32,409 nt of DNA from contig BFEA01000168.1 of assembly GCA_003427395.1 (NCBI GenBank), forward strand, positions 511,370 through 543,778, read 5' to 3'. Positions 24,491-32,409 of the stretch are shown here, piece by piece. The notes beneath the pieces are model-generated. The model ran no database searches and was not told the origin of the DNA. It saw only the letters and a program-made list of their open reading frames with translations. Positions within the stretch are counted from its first letter, which is position 1. Each line of letters opens with the position of its first letter. The DNA is from Chara braunii (taxonomy: Eukaryota > Streptophyta > Charophyceae > Charales > Characeae). The position numbers and the translations under genes were made by a program.

Positions 24491-26643
24491 CAGTTGATAG
24501 TCGGCATGGTATGATTATGGTATGATTTCGGATGTCGGAGCTGGATACGAGCAGCCTACGATGGCTCGACTCAATGGTGGACTCATGTGTCTGCGGGGCC
24601 CAGATTGGCCCCAGTTTTGTATGAATGAAAGTGATAATTTTAAATTTCAGTTCATTGCATTGTATCTGGCTTATCACATGTCAGTTGTGGGGACATCCAT
24701 GGGGATTGGGAGCCAGTCCTTGGGGTTTTGGTTCTTGCCTCTTATTGTATTTTACTTGATCTGCATGGCATTGTGGAATGAATGGTTGTGGGATAATGTG
24801 AAAATATGTTTTCTTCCTCTCATAAGTCAGCGCTCAATTTATGGGCCAACCTCCTAGTACAATAGCGTAAGGAGGGTTGCCTAGCGTCATCTGGCACAAG
24901 TTGATTGATTATCCCTGAAAGAGGGCGGAACCTGACCTAGTGAAGTGTTCCAGTGGCAAGGGACTTAGCATCGTCGGGATGGGGTTCCTCTCCAAGTGGG
25001 CCCTTCGCGGTTAGGCACTACCGAGCTCTAAAAGGATAGGTAGTCGGTCATGTGTCATAGTCGATGGAGTGATCTGTCCGATCTTTTGGTCGAGGCGAAG
25101 ATCACTCAGCATCGCAGCGGTTTGGAGCTTGCTGCATTCTTCGTGATGGAAGGAGTGTTCCCAGTGCAGCCACCTGGTTCTCGCAACGGTTCACCGGCGA
25201 GAATCTAACCACAGTAGCGTCCCCTACGGTGTCATCACTTATGAAGAGGCAGAGAGTTTTGACGGCGCCTCTTGAGCAACAGATGATTCCCTGAAGTAGG
25301 ATTTCACAGGTTCAGAGGCTAGCTGGGTTGGCGAAGCATCCGAGCCATAGTGGCTAATAGCCTCGAACCCTCGGGTGGTTAGCTGTTCCCGGGTTGCCGC
25401 ATGGCGACCTGGTCCACCTGCTCGAAAGGAAGGAGGCATCCTGAGCCTCTCCCAGTCTAAATCCGACATTTGGCTGATCAAGGTGGTAAACTCCTACTAT
25501 CACTCTGATCGGGGTGTCTCTAGGGAGCCGTGTCTCCAAGGGCATTCCCTTGCCATCGGGCCAAGCCAGGTATCCACTGCCCAGTTGGCAACAGGGCCAT
25601 TATGGCCTCCTAGCCCACTGTTGCAAAGCTTAATTGTGGACTCGCTCTGACTCACCAGCCGGGTCTATTCGGGTGTTGGCTGGCTCCCCGCACAGTAGCA
25701 AAAGTCGAACGTTAGTCAAGAAGTCAAGCGAGTAGACAGAAGCTCTGATGTCGACTAATGAGTTTTTGATCCATAGGTCTGCACTCATCGGAGTGAGGGC
25801 TTCATGAAGGGGTGTGCGGCTCCCCATGAGCTGTTCTGAGCAAGGGCTCGAAGGGTGGTCGGACCGCCATGACTGTGAATCAGGACCGACTTTGCTCTGC
25901 TTGCTGGGTTGGGTTAGCTGAGGAGCCCACCAGGGTAAGCGGGGGCACTCTCAGAAGGCCGAAAGGTAAAGCTTTGAGAGTGAATGAGGAGGGGTGTTGG
26001 CAAGGGTCTTTAGGGGAGACACTTTTCTTGTCTTTTTTTGGCATGACTTGACTTTTGTTTTGCAGGTACCCTACAGTCAGACGAAGACAACGGGGTTTGG
26101 TATGACCGTACAGAGAGCGGTACAGTGCTGACAGACAAAGAAAGGGTTTGGTCTGTTTCCTCCTTATGAGGCGGCCTTTGGTCAAGATGACCCAGATGAT
26201 CCCGAGTTCGATGATTAGTCCCATATCCACCCGTGGCTGGACTGTAACTGAGATAATGATGGGGACTATGTTGTGCTGATGAGATGGACTGATTCAACGA
26301 GGTTGAAATGAGCAAGGCCAGGACTGAGACTTGGACTGCTAGGCCAAACCTAACAATATGGTTTGGTCTAAGACTGAGCCCGATTATGATGATGCACAAG
26401 GCCAAACCTAATAAGGGGATTGACCTAAGATTGAGACTAATTTAATGGTGCAAGGAAACGGGATTGGTAGTGTGATTGGGCTACATGAGCGGTCATGATA
26501 TTTGTGTGTGGTGATTGCACCACGCAAGTTTGATAAGACTAATCCTTCTTTGATTTTGATGGTGGCTTGGACCAGAGGTCCATGCCTTATTGAGCGAGCA
26601 CTCGAGCCCTAGCGGGCGAGCACCTTGATGATTGGGATATGTT
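24491..26643. other. Unassigned DNA downstream of element 2
   Basis: This should include the 3' LTR of element 2, but I could not match it to the short DNA before the primer site. One frame at 24522-24857 (111 codons) has a hydrophobic segment (GFWFLPLIVFYLICMALW), but it has no recognised domain. The rest (24860-26640) has only short frames. The phrases AGGCCAAACCTAA and TGACCTAAG/GGTCTAAGACTGAG recur at 26340-26435, a small local repeat. Confidence 0.4.
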
Positions 26644-27132
26644 TTATATAATGCCTCTATATATCAGATAGCATACGAGGCCGCACAACTCAAGCTGGAA
26701 GATGAAAAACAGCACAAGCGCGATACACGGGCGATGGTCGAACAGCGCAGCGTAATGGACGACCGGCGGATCCGGCACACGTGGCATTGGTTGCGGCGCA
26801 GGGCGAGGCGGTTGTGGCAGGACGGTGAGTTGGCGAGGATGTGGTTGAGTAGAGGATGAAGGCGAGCATGGCGAAGGATATGATAGAGAGGGCGACTCGA
26901 AGCGTGGGGGTAGAACGTCGTAATGCTGCTCATATTTGTATATGTAGTACGCCATCCTCCCTGGCGATGGTGTGTGCTCACGCCAGTCCTCTGGGCGATG
27001 GCACAACCTTACTCCTTCCCATCTTTCCTCCTCCTCTTCCTCCTCTGATCTCTCCCTCTCGCGGGTCAGGTCGATTGGTCGATCAACTGCTTTCCCCTGA
27101 CCAGCACCCGAGCCGCGCGTCTTTGGCGGCAT
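26644..27132 (-). CDS. Hypothetical protein, MPPK start, Glu-rich, unknown
   Basis: On the minus strand ATG at 27132-27130, in a good plant start context (ACCATGCC), opens 162 codons. The protein starts MPPKTRGSGAGQGKAVDRPI, then DLTRERERSEEEEEEERWEG and HRPEDWREHTPSPGRMAYY, a Pro/Ser-rich middle, and a hydrophobic end (CIALVLFFIFQLELCGLVCY). The first 70 codons look like real coding sequence. The end may be out of frame or non-coding, because the plus strand at 26670-26800 also reads sensibly (YEAAQLKLEDEKQHKRDTRA). I recognise no family; transposon origin is possible. Confidence 0.4.
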   Translation of the reverse strand: MPPKTRGSGAGQGKAVDRPIDLTRERERSEEEEEEERWEGVRLCHRPEDWREHTPSPGRMAYYIYKYEQHYDVLPPRFESPSLSYPSPCSPSSSTQPHPRQLTVLPQPPRPAPQPMPRVPDPPVVHYAALFDHRPCIALVLFFIFQLELCGLVCYLIYRGII

Positions 27133-27248
27133 GGTGAATGCAAGTCACTGAGCGACGATAGCACTGGTGCGGCGAATGTTCAAGCAAGCGGAGAGCAGTG
27201 ATGACAGCAATAGCAGCAGAAGCACAATAGCGCCGCGCACTCGTTTGA

Positions 27249-27277
27249 GCGGACTTGAGGGTGAATGATAGAAGTAA

Positions 27278-27308
<31 letters not shown>

Positions 27309-27366
27309 TCAGCGGACTTGAGGGTGAATGATAGAAGTAATGTATATATATATATATATATATATC
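27249..27366. repeat. 63-bp duplication carrying (AT)n microsatellite
   Basis: GCGGACTTGAGGGTGAATGA starts at 27249 and again at 27312, each time followed by TAGAAGTAATGT and a TATATA run. The two copies are identical outside the AT run, so the duplication is recent or gene-converted. Confidence 0.9.
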
Positions 27367-27855
27367 CCTTATAGTAGAGGGATCCTGGCGGGGACGCCAG
27401 GAATGGGGTTTGGTATGGTTGTCGAAGAGTGACACGCCGCGTCAACGTATAGTTGACTCGTCGCGGTCAGCCTCCGCACCGTAGGGCTGCTTGTGGTCAC
27501 AATCAGCAAAGTGTTGACGCGTTGGTTGGTCCCTTTTGGGTCGAGTCAGCGGACAAGACGGCACGATGGTCCAACCCCATGGGAGCCGAATCGCGGCTTT
27601 TGGGCTGAACCGCCACGTCTGCAAGGGGCAAATTAGTAAGGCGCGGTCCGAATGACACTAAAACGGACCAAGGGTTAGTGAGAAAAATAGAGTAGACCAC
27701 TTGGGACTGAACTTAGTGTGTCGGGAAGGGCACGACCGGAAAAGGTCAAGGGAATACGGGATTGGGCCCTTATTATGATTAAGAGGGGTGTGTTTCATTT
27801 TCAAAACAAGGTCGACTCTTAGTATTCCAAAGTCGGGCCAGTCTAAGCCCGACAC
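27367..27855. other. Unassigned DNA
   Basis: No gene seen. Short inverted words such as GGGACGCC/GGCGGGGACGCC near 27390 and CGCGGTC near 27455 are unremarkable. Confidence 0.35.
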
Positions 27856-28090
27856 TATTTTTAGCACTTGTCCGTGCTATTTTTAGCACAGGCCACACTA
27901 TTTTTAGCGTAGGCCCGTGTTATTTTTAGCGCAGGCCCGTGTTATTTTTAGCGCAGTCCCGCTCTATTTTTAGCACGGGGCTGACTATTCGTGTCCCAAA
28001 ATCGGGACTGTCCCAAGTCTCGCGCTATTTTTAGCGCAAGCCCGCGCTATTCTTAGTGCAGTCCCACGCTAATTTTAGCGCAAGCCCAAT
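27856..28090. repeat. 22-bp TATTTTTAGCxCAGGCCCGTG repeat, block 1
   Basis: TATTTTTAGC begins at 27856, 27878, 27899, 27921, 27943 and 27965 (period 21-22) and resumes at 28026, 28048 (TATTCTTAGT) and 28070 (TAATTTTAGC). Between the two runs lies ACGGGGCTGACTATTCGTGT followed by CCCAAA, which occurs again at 31984-32012. About nine units. Confidence 0.95.
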
Positions 28091-29198
28091 GTCGGGCGGC
28101 CCAAGCCTTATGCCACCCTTAACTTCCTTCAAAGAGACTACCGCCGAAGGTCGAATTTCGTGCAGCGGTTTTTTCCGGTGTATTTTGTCTTGCAACCCGA
28201 GCCCACGGAGACGACTGACGAGTGGCGGTTGGGCGATATGGGAAAACCAGACCCGGACTGGACTATGGCGGAATGCGGACCGACGGGGGTGAGTTTTTCC
28301 AAGAATCGACGGTTGTCGGGTGAATTATTAATTTAATTGAAAACAGGGAATTTTAATGAGAGACAGCGACGTGCCGATCAGGTGGCTGAAATCGTCGCGG
28401 CCGTTGGAATATGGCAACTGGAAGGCGGCATCTTACGGGTTTGCGCCAAGCGCTCTGTCGATGCGGGTCGAATAGGAGACGAGACCGGCGGCGGGAACCG
28501 GGGGAGATGGGAAAAGGACCCTCAGGCCGTGAGTTTATTTTCAAGACCGGGCCTGCGAAAATTGGTGCGGCCTTGGTACCTTTTGCGTGGGGGACCGCTA
28601 GAGCCCGGGCAGGCTCGGGCTTAGGCTCGGAAAGAGCCCCGGTACCAAGGCGCTGCAAAAGGCCCGGTACCCGACAAAAAGGCTCCCTTCGCTGGAAACC
28701 TTTCGGGGGCCCAAATAGGCCCGGGCGTAGGCTCGGGGGAGCCATGGTACCGGGGCGCTGCAACTTGTCGACAGCCCCGGAGCACGCAGAAGCGGAGGCA
28801 CACTTCGAAGAGGGCCCGACAAAGTATAAAAGCCGAACCGGGCCCAGGATCGGGACACTTCGGGGATGCGCACAAGAAAGGCGCACTGGGCTGGCACAGG
28901 AGTGCTAGCTCAAGGAGGGCTGGTGCCGGCACACGGGAGTGTGCTGGAGCCCCAGATCTGGGGCGTTTGAAACGTACCTGTTGCTGTGTACTCACCAGCG
29001 AACTGGTACAATAGTGCACGCGGCCTACGCACGGCAACGGGGGTAAGCTCCTCAATCTCGCATGAAGAGGCGCACCGAAGGGGGATATTTACCTACCTAA
29101 TCAGCACACGGGGAGACCAATCACTCTTCCAATCACGCTCGGAAGTGGGGAGATATCCAAGACACACGAGTAATGAAATGCACGAAGCGGCAGTGGAT
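28091..29198. other. GC-rich unassigned DNA with TATA box and internal duplication
   Basis: A motif CCCGGGC...TAGGCTCGG...GAGCC.(C/T)GGTACC..GGCGCTGCAA occurs at about 28603-28657 and 28717-28761, a 112-bp-spaced duplication. TATAAAA at 28825-28831 sits 65 bp after the second copy, a promoter-like arrangement such as in an LTR U3. Open frames are biased in both strands and not convincing. Confidence 0.4.
28825..28831 (+). promoter_or_regulatory. TATA-box candidate
   Basis: TATAAAA in GC-rich surroundings (AAAGTATAAAAGCC), about 25-35 bp before AGGATCGGGACAC. It stands out from its G/C-rich neighbourhood, but no transcribed gene was identified downstream. Confidence 0.3.
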
Positions 29199-30020
29199 TA
29201 CAGCGGTGGGATTACTTTTCCCGTTGGCCTACAGACGAAACTGTGGTAAACATGAATATGCACCGAATTGGCATGACGATGGTCTGACGATCAAAACGAT
29301 TTTTTACAATTTTTCCGTTATTTTTCCTGTAAAGATCATGAGCAAACCTACGGGATCTAAAAAATGCAGACTCCAAGACGCATTCATTGGAGCAGGAAAA
29401 ATCCCAGAAGAGGGAGTACTTTTCGCGTTGGCTTACAGACGAAACTGTGGTAAACATGAATATGCACCGAATTGGCGCGGCGATGGTTTGACGATCAAAA
29501 CGAATTTTTACAATTTTTCTGTTATTTTTCCTTCGAAGATCATGAGCAAACCTACGGGATCTGAAAATTGCACCAAGACGCATTCATTGGAGCAGGAAAA
29601 ATCGCAGAAGACGGAGTACTTTTCGCGTTGGCTTACAGCCGAAACTGTGGTAAACATGAATATGCACCGAATTGGCGCGGCGATGGTTTGACGATCAAAA
29701 CGATTTTTTACAATTTTTATGTCATTTTTCCTGTAAAGATCATGAGCAAACCTACGGGACCTCAAAATTTCAGACTCCAGGACGCATTCGTTGGAGCAGG
29801 AAAAATCGCGGAAGAGGGAGTACTTTTTGCGTTGGCCTGCAGACGACACTGTGGTAAACATGAATATGCACCGAATCGGCGCGGCAATTGTTTCACGGTC
29901 GAAACGAGTTTTTCAAATTTTTATGTTATTTTTCCTGGATAGAGCACGACCTAATCTACCGACCCTCAAAATTTCGGAATTGTTTGTCAATTCGTCAGAG
30001 CGCGAAAAATCGCAAAAGTT
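29199..30020. repeat. Tandem array of about 200-bp units, four copies
   Basis: CTGTGGTAAACATGAATATG anchors occur at about 29241, 29455, 29645 and 29849, so spacings are roughly 214, 190 and 204 bp. Each unit also has GATCAAAACGA(A)TTTTT, TTATTTTTCCT, AAGATCATGAGCAAACCTAC, ACGCATTC(A/G)TTGGAGCAGG and GTACTTTT(C/T)GCGTTGGC. The fourth unit decays after 29930. Frames run through the units in both strands (for example GKHEYAPNW on plus), but spacings that differ by non-multiples of three argue against coding. Confidence 0.95.
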
Positions 30021-30922
30021 GTTGCCTTCAAATTGCGGGACCAGACCACCCTGCAAAGAGACTGAATGAATCTGGTCTGTCCCGTGCGCTAGATCCATCC
30101 AGAAGAAATACACACGGGTCTGGCTGAACGGGAAATGAAAGAGATGAAGAGAGGGGGAGAGAGAGACGAGGGAGAGGGACAATGGAAAATGCTGCCCACG
30201 AGGACTAGGATGGAACCAGGGAACTCGAACACGTGGCCGTGCAAATAAAAATTCTGAAACTGCCCTTCGCGTAAGTCGAAATTCCAGAAATACCCTCGCA
30301 GGCACAATGCTAAGATCACAGCCATTCTCCATGAAGTACGACTGCACCTTTGAAGACTTGGCTTTGAAGGAGACATACTAATATTCGTCATTCTGACGGG
30401 TAAAACGACCCTTGTTGAGTATACGAAAAATACCATGTTTTTTTAGTGTGATGGGCTGGTTTCAGACTAAACAGCCTTAGCTGGATGAAATCAGTGATTC
30501 AAGCCAAGGGAACCTGCTCAGTGAGCACCGACAAAAAAAATCAGTAAAATGAGGTCACAAGCTCAACGGGTCAAGATTAATCAACGCCCAGAATCTCGCT
30601 CTCACAGACCCAATCAACTGAGCCAAACGCAGCGGATCTCAACCGGTGGATCGACGGGCTCTCACAGCAAGCTTGGATGCTCAATAACAGCGGACTCTAT
30701 GGAGTGGAAAGTCAGTAGACTCAACAAGAATGAACCATACTGAGCAGGGATCCAGCAAAGCTCAACAGCAGGATAGCGGGCTGACGGCAAACTCAGCAAG
30801 AACAGCTAACTGCGGATACGGAAACGAAGTAAATCGCGGCCGACAGACACCGAGTAGGGACTTCCAGACAGACTTAGCAAGGCCGTGAACTCAGACACAG
30901 TAAACCAATTACAGACTCTCAT
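30021..30922. other. Unassigned DNA
   Basis: A purine-rich stretch (AGAGATGAAGAGAGGGGGAG) lies at 30140-30180. The segment 30480-30900 has a Gln/Ser/Arg-biased composition in the plus frames (CTCA and CAGC words), possibly a decayed coding repeat that leads into the next feature. No domain is visible. Confidence 0.35.
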
Positions 30923-31365
30923 GTGGCGGAGTTTGCAGACTCGAGTACGGGTTTACACATTGGGACCCAGGAGAACAGTCTACAAAATACAGGTTCGGGA
31001 GAATCAACTGATGCAGCTAGTAGCACCAAAAGGGCACTGGAAAAGAAACGCGGCGGCAACAAAAAGCAGCAGGATTTAGATTCGGCGAGTGCGCAGCCTC
31101 AGCAAAATAACCCAGTCTCAACAGCGGAAGGGGAGTGAAGAAATCACTGACGCGGTAAATATGACCGTTGGCCTAAAAGGGGTCGCTATGTACATTCCAG
31201 GCTCAGAGAGTTTTAGTGCAGTGCTCCGGACTCGACGGGCCAAATACAGGCGACACCATACGTGGACCTGAGTCCGAACTAGACCGTGCACTAGCACTGT
31301 TGCAACGCCGACTGCGACCTAAGGTTCCACAGTTTCACCACACAGTTGGGCGGGGTCTGAGGTGA
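30923..31365 (+). pseudogene. Decayed coding sequence, probably transposon-derived, unknown
   Basis: The frame from 30923 reads QENSLQNTGSGESTDAASST, then KRALEKKRGGNKKQQDLDSA and PVSTAEGE and stops at 31138. An overlapping frame gives EEITDAVNMTVGLKGVAMYI and PGSESFSAVL; a third gives GLDGPNTGDTIRGPESELDR and ALALLQRRLRPKVPQF to about 31362. The composition of each piece is protein-like, and the pieces follow each other with small phase changes, as in a decaying ORF of about 150 codons. The charged, Ser/Gln-rich start resembles a Gag N-terminus. No catalytic motif is present. Confidence 0.35.
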
Positions 31366-31477
31366 AGAACTCGTCGATATGGATTAGATGTTTCTTGTTT
31401 CCTATCACCATATGTGGTATTACCGCTGTTGCGTGTTTGGACGCATGCAAATTGGATACCCACCTGGTTCATTTGCG

Positions 31478-31584
31478 GGTTGCAGGAGCCGGGAAACAGC
31501 TCTCCCGTGGGTGACAGACACGAGCCAAATGTTAGAGTTGTTTCAAGTGCCGACAGAACCTTTTCACCAGTCGACAATGTGAGG
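31478..31584. repeat. 107-bp diverged repeat, copy 1
   Basis: It aligns with 31850-31954: GGTT(G/A)CAGGAGCC, then CTCCCGTGGGTGACAGACA, GTGCCG(A/G)CAGA, and CC(A/G)GT(C/G)GACA. The central 19-bp word is identical in both copies and the rest is diverged. Confidence 0.85.
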
Positions 31585-31757
31585 CAGTGGTGAGGGGAGG
31601 AACTATCAAGGTTGACCCAAAGAGGAACACTTATCTGACCAGCGACCAGGAAAAGCGGAGGGCAATCGACACTGGAATAGGAAACAAGCCTCGTGCAGTG
31701 GGCTTTGTGGGGGATCGGACAGACTTTGGTGTGGGAAAACGGATGGATACAAAATAA
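31584..31757 (+). pseudogene. Short coding-like stretch, unknown
   Basis: A 57-codon plus-strand frame reads AVVRGGTIKVDPKRNTYLTS, then DQEKRRAIDTGIGNKPRAVG and FVGDRTDFGVGKRMDTK before TAA at 31755-31757. The charged, Gly-containing composition is protein-like, and it has no ATG at its start, so it would be a fragment or exon. It may continue the decayed ORF above. I know no family. Confidence 0.3.
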
Positions 31758-31849
31758 CAATTTCGGCAACTCTGTTGATTTTGTCTGGGCTTGTCGTTCG
31801 CCCGTTTCCTCAGAGTGGTTTGTCAAGTATTAAACTTGGTTTTCTTGCA

Positions 31850-31954
31850 GGTTACAGGAGCCCCGTTTGACCCTCCCGTGGGTGACAGACATGGCGCGCG
31901 ATATACGGTTCGGTCGACGTGCCGGCAGACCCCTTCTACCGGTGGACACCGCGG
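31850..31954. repeat. 105-bp diverged repeat, copy 2
   Basis: Partner of 31478-31584, 372 bp downstream. It is preceded by TTGGTTTTCTTGCAG and directly followed by the second block of 22-bp repeats. Confidence 0.85.
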
Positions 31955-32056
31955 TATATTTAGTGCAGGCCTGCGCTGTTTTTAGCACGGGGCTGACTGT
32001 TCGTGTCCCAAAGCGCTAATTTTAGCACAGGCCTGTGCTATTTTTAGCCCTAGGAC
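31955..32056. repeat. 22-bp TTTTTAGC repeat, block 2
   Basis: Units GTATATTTAGTGCAGGCCTG, CGCTGTTTTTAGCACGGGGC, CGCTAATTTTAGCACAGGCC and TGCTATTTTTAGCCC are the same family as block 1. The shared GGGGCTGACT(A/G)TTCGTGTC and CCCAAA segment shows that the two blocks descend from one sequence. Confidence 0.9.
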
Positions 32057-32091
32057 TGCTGTACTTGGCCCCGACCACCTGGCCTCTCCAC

Positions 32092-32098
32092 TATAAAA
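32092..32098 (+). promoter_or_regulatory. TATA box after 22-bp repeat block
   Basis: TATAAAA in CCACTATAAAAGAGAGCC, about 45 bp after the last TTTTTAGC unit. The first ATG downstream is at 32161, a usual spacing for a plant TATA promoter with a short leader. Either an LTR U3/R promoter or a host promoter is possible. Confidence 0.5.
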
Positions 32099-32160
32099 GA
32101 GAGCCCGTGCCATTCTGGGATACACACACACACGTGTGAGGTCGCGGAAGCGCTGGTGCG

Positions 32161-32235
32161 ATGAAGTTGGGACTAGAGCAAGGAGCAAGCAGGGGGAGCA
32201 GCGAGATGAGCGAGGACCAGGCAGACAGGAGGTAA
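32161..32235 (+). CDS. Possible first exon or leader ORF, unknown
   Basis: ATG 32161 opens 24 codons (MKLGLEQGASRGSSEMSEDQ) to TAA at 32233-32235. The stop overlaps GACAGGAG|GTAAGAG, a strong splice donor at 32231, so the true reading may splice out. It is downstream of a TATA box. There is too little to name it. Confidence 0.25.
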   Translation: MKLGLEQGASRGSSEMSEDQADRR

Positions 32236-32409
32236 GAGAGGGGGAGAGCTGCAACAGCAGGGGCATGAATCAGGCTTTTAGCCAAGGTCATAACCCCGCC
32301 TCCCGTATCTTCTCCTCCTTTTTGCCCCTTTTCATCTTTCTCTCATCCTCTCCTTCGTTTTGTCCCTGTTNGCTCCGCTCTCTCCCGTTATTNNNNCNNC
32401 CCCCCCCCC
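32236..32409. other. Window end with Ns and C-run
   Basis: Pyrimidine-rich DNA (CTCCTCC, TTCATCTTTCTCTC) with N at 32371, 32393-32396 and 32398-32399, ending in a C homopolymer. Base calls here are unreliable. Confidence 0.8.

Noticed and set aside
28336-29055. Several 95-177-codon ORFs on both strands
   Set aside because: GC-rich DNA lacks stops in many frames; all frames are equally open and no domain is visible.
29173-29942. ORFs of 117-172 codons through the 200-bp array
   Set aside because: Unit lengths differ by non-multiples of three, so no single frame is preserved; frames are open on both strands alike.

Overview
This window looks like nuclear DNA of a green plant (streptophyte), probably a repeat-rich charophyte alga of the Chara type. 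The evidence is one clear exon of a plant-type RSH1 (ppGpp synthetase/hydrolase) gene with GT/AG borders, two decayed plant-type Ty3 retrotransposons, a tRNA-Asp-type primer binding site of the kind used by plant Ty3 elements, fragments of mitochondrial and plastid genes, and many microsatellites and minisatellites. The class (plant nuclear) is well supported. The genus is only an inference from style. No intact, complete gene is visible.

Layout. 1-483: a 91-bp tandem repeat, a C-run and an 85-nt pure purine tract. 979-2558: a mosaic of organelle DNA (mitochondrial rrn18 3' end, ccmC, probable plastid ndhF, mitochondrial rpl16 on the minus strand), interrupted by a 183-bp nuclear segment that recurs at 3004-3186. 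3187-5023: C/T-rich DNA with a 51-bp (17-codon) minisatellite. 5024-9574: Ty3 element 1 (gag, protease, partial reverse transcriptase, RNase H, integrase, chromodomain), broken by frameshifts, stops and an internal loss of the first part of RT. 9575-13950: low-information DNA with short repeats, a minus-strand small acidic ORF (11522-11881), dinucleotide repeats and a tRNA-like or SINE-like stretch. 13968-16194: two minus-strand exon-like blocks, one of unknown identity with a membrane segment and one clearly RSH1, separated by repeats, a 32-nt assembly gap and a 54-nt A run.

16372 to about 24490: Ty3 element 2, starting at a tRNA-Asp-type primer binding site only 177 bp from the RSH1 exon. 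It therefore seems to have landed in an RSH1 intron. Between the primer site and gag lie three diverged copies of the same small protein module plus a different small ORF pair. I do not recognise these families; they are the best candidate here for something undescribed. Then follow gag, protease, RT, RNase H and integrase, mostly in one reading frame, with many stops that C-to-T or G-to-A changes can explain. A 46-bp minisatellite begins 28 bp after the pol stop.

24491-32409: mostly unassigned repeat-derived DNA, with a minus-strand ORF (26644-27132), an AT microsatellite duplication, two blocks of a 22-bp TATTTTTAGC repeat about 4 kb apart, a tandem array of about 200-bp units (29199-30020), decayed coding-like pieces (30923-31757) and a TATA-type promoter candidate near 32092. 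The last bases contain Ns and a C-run.
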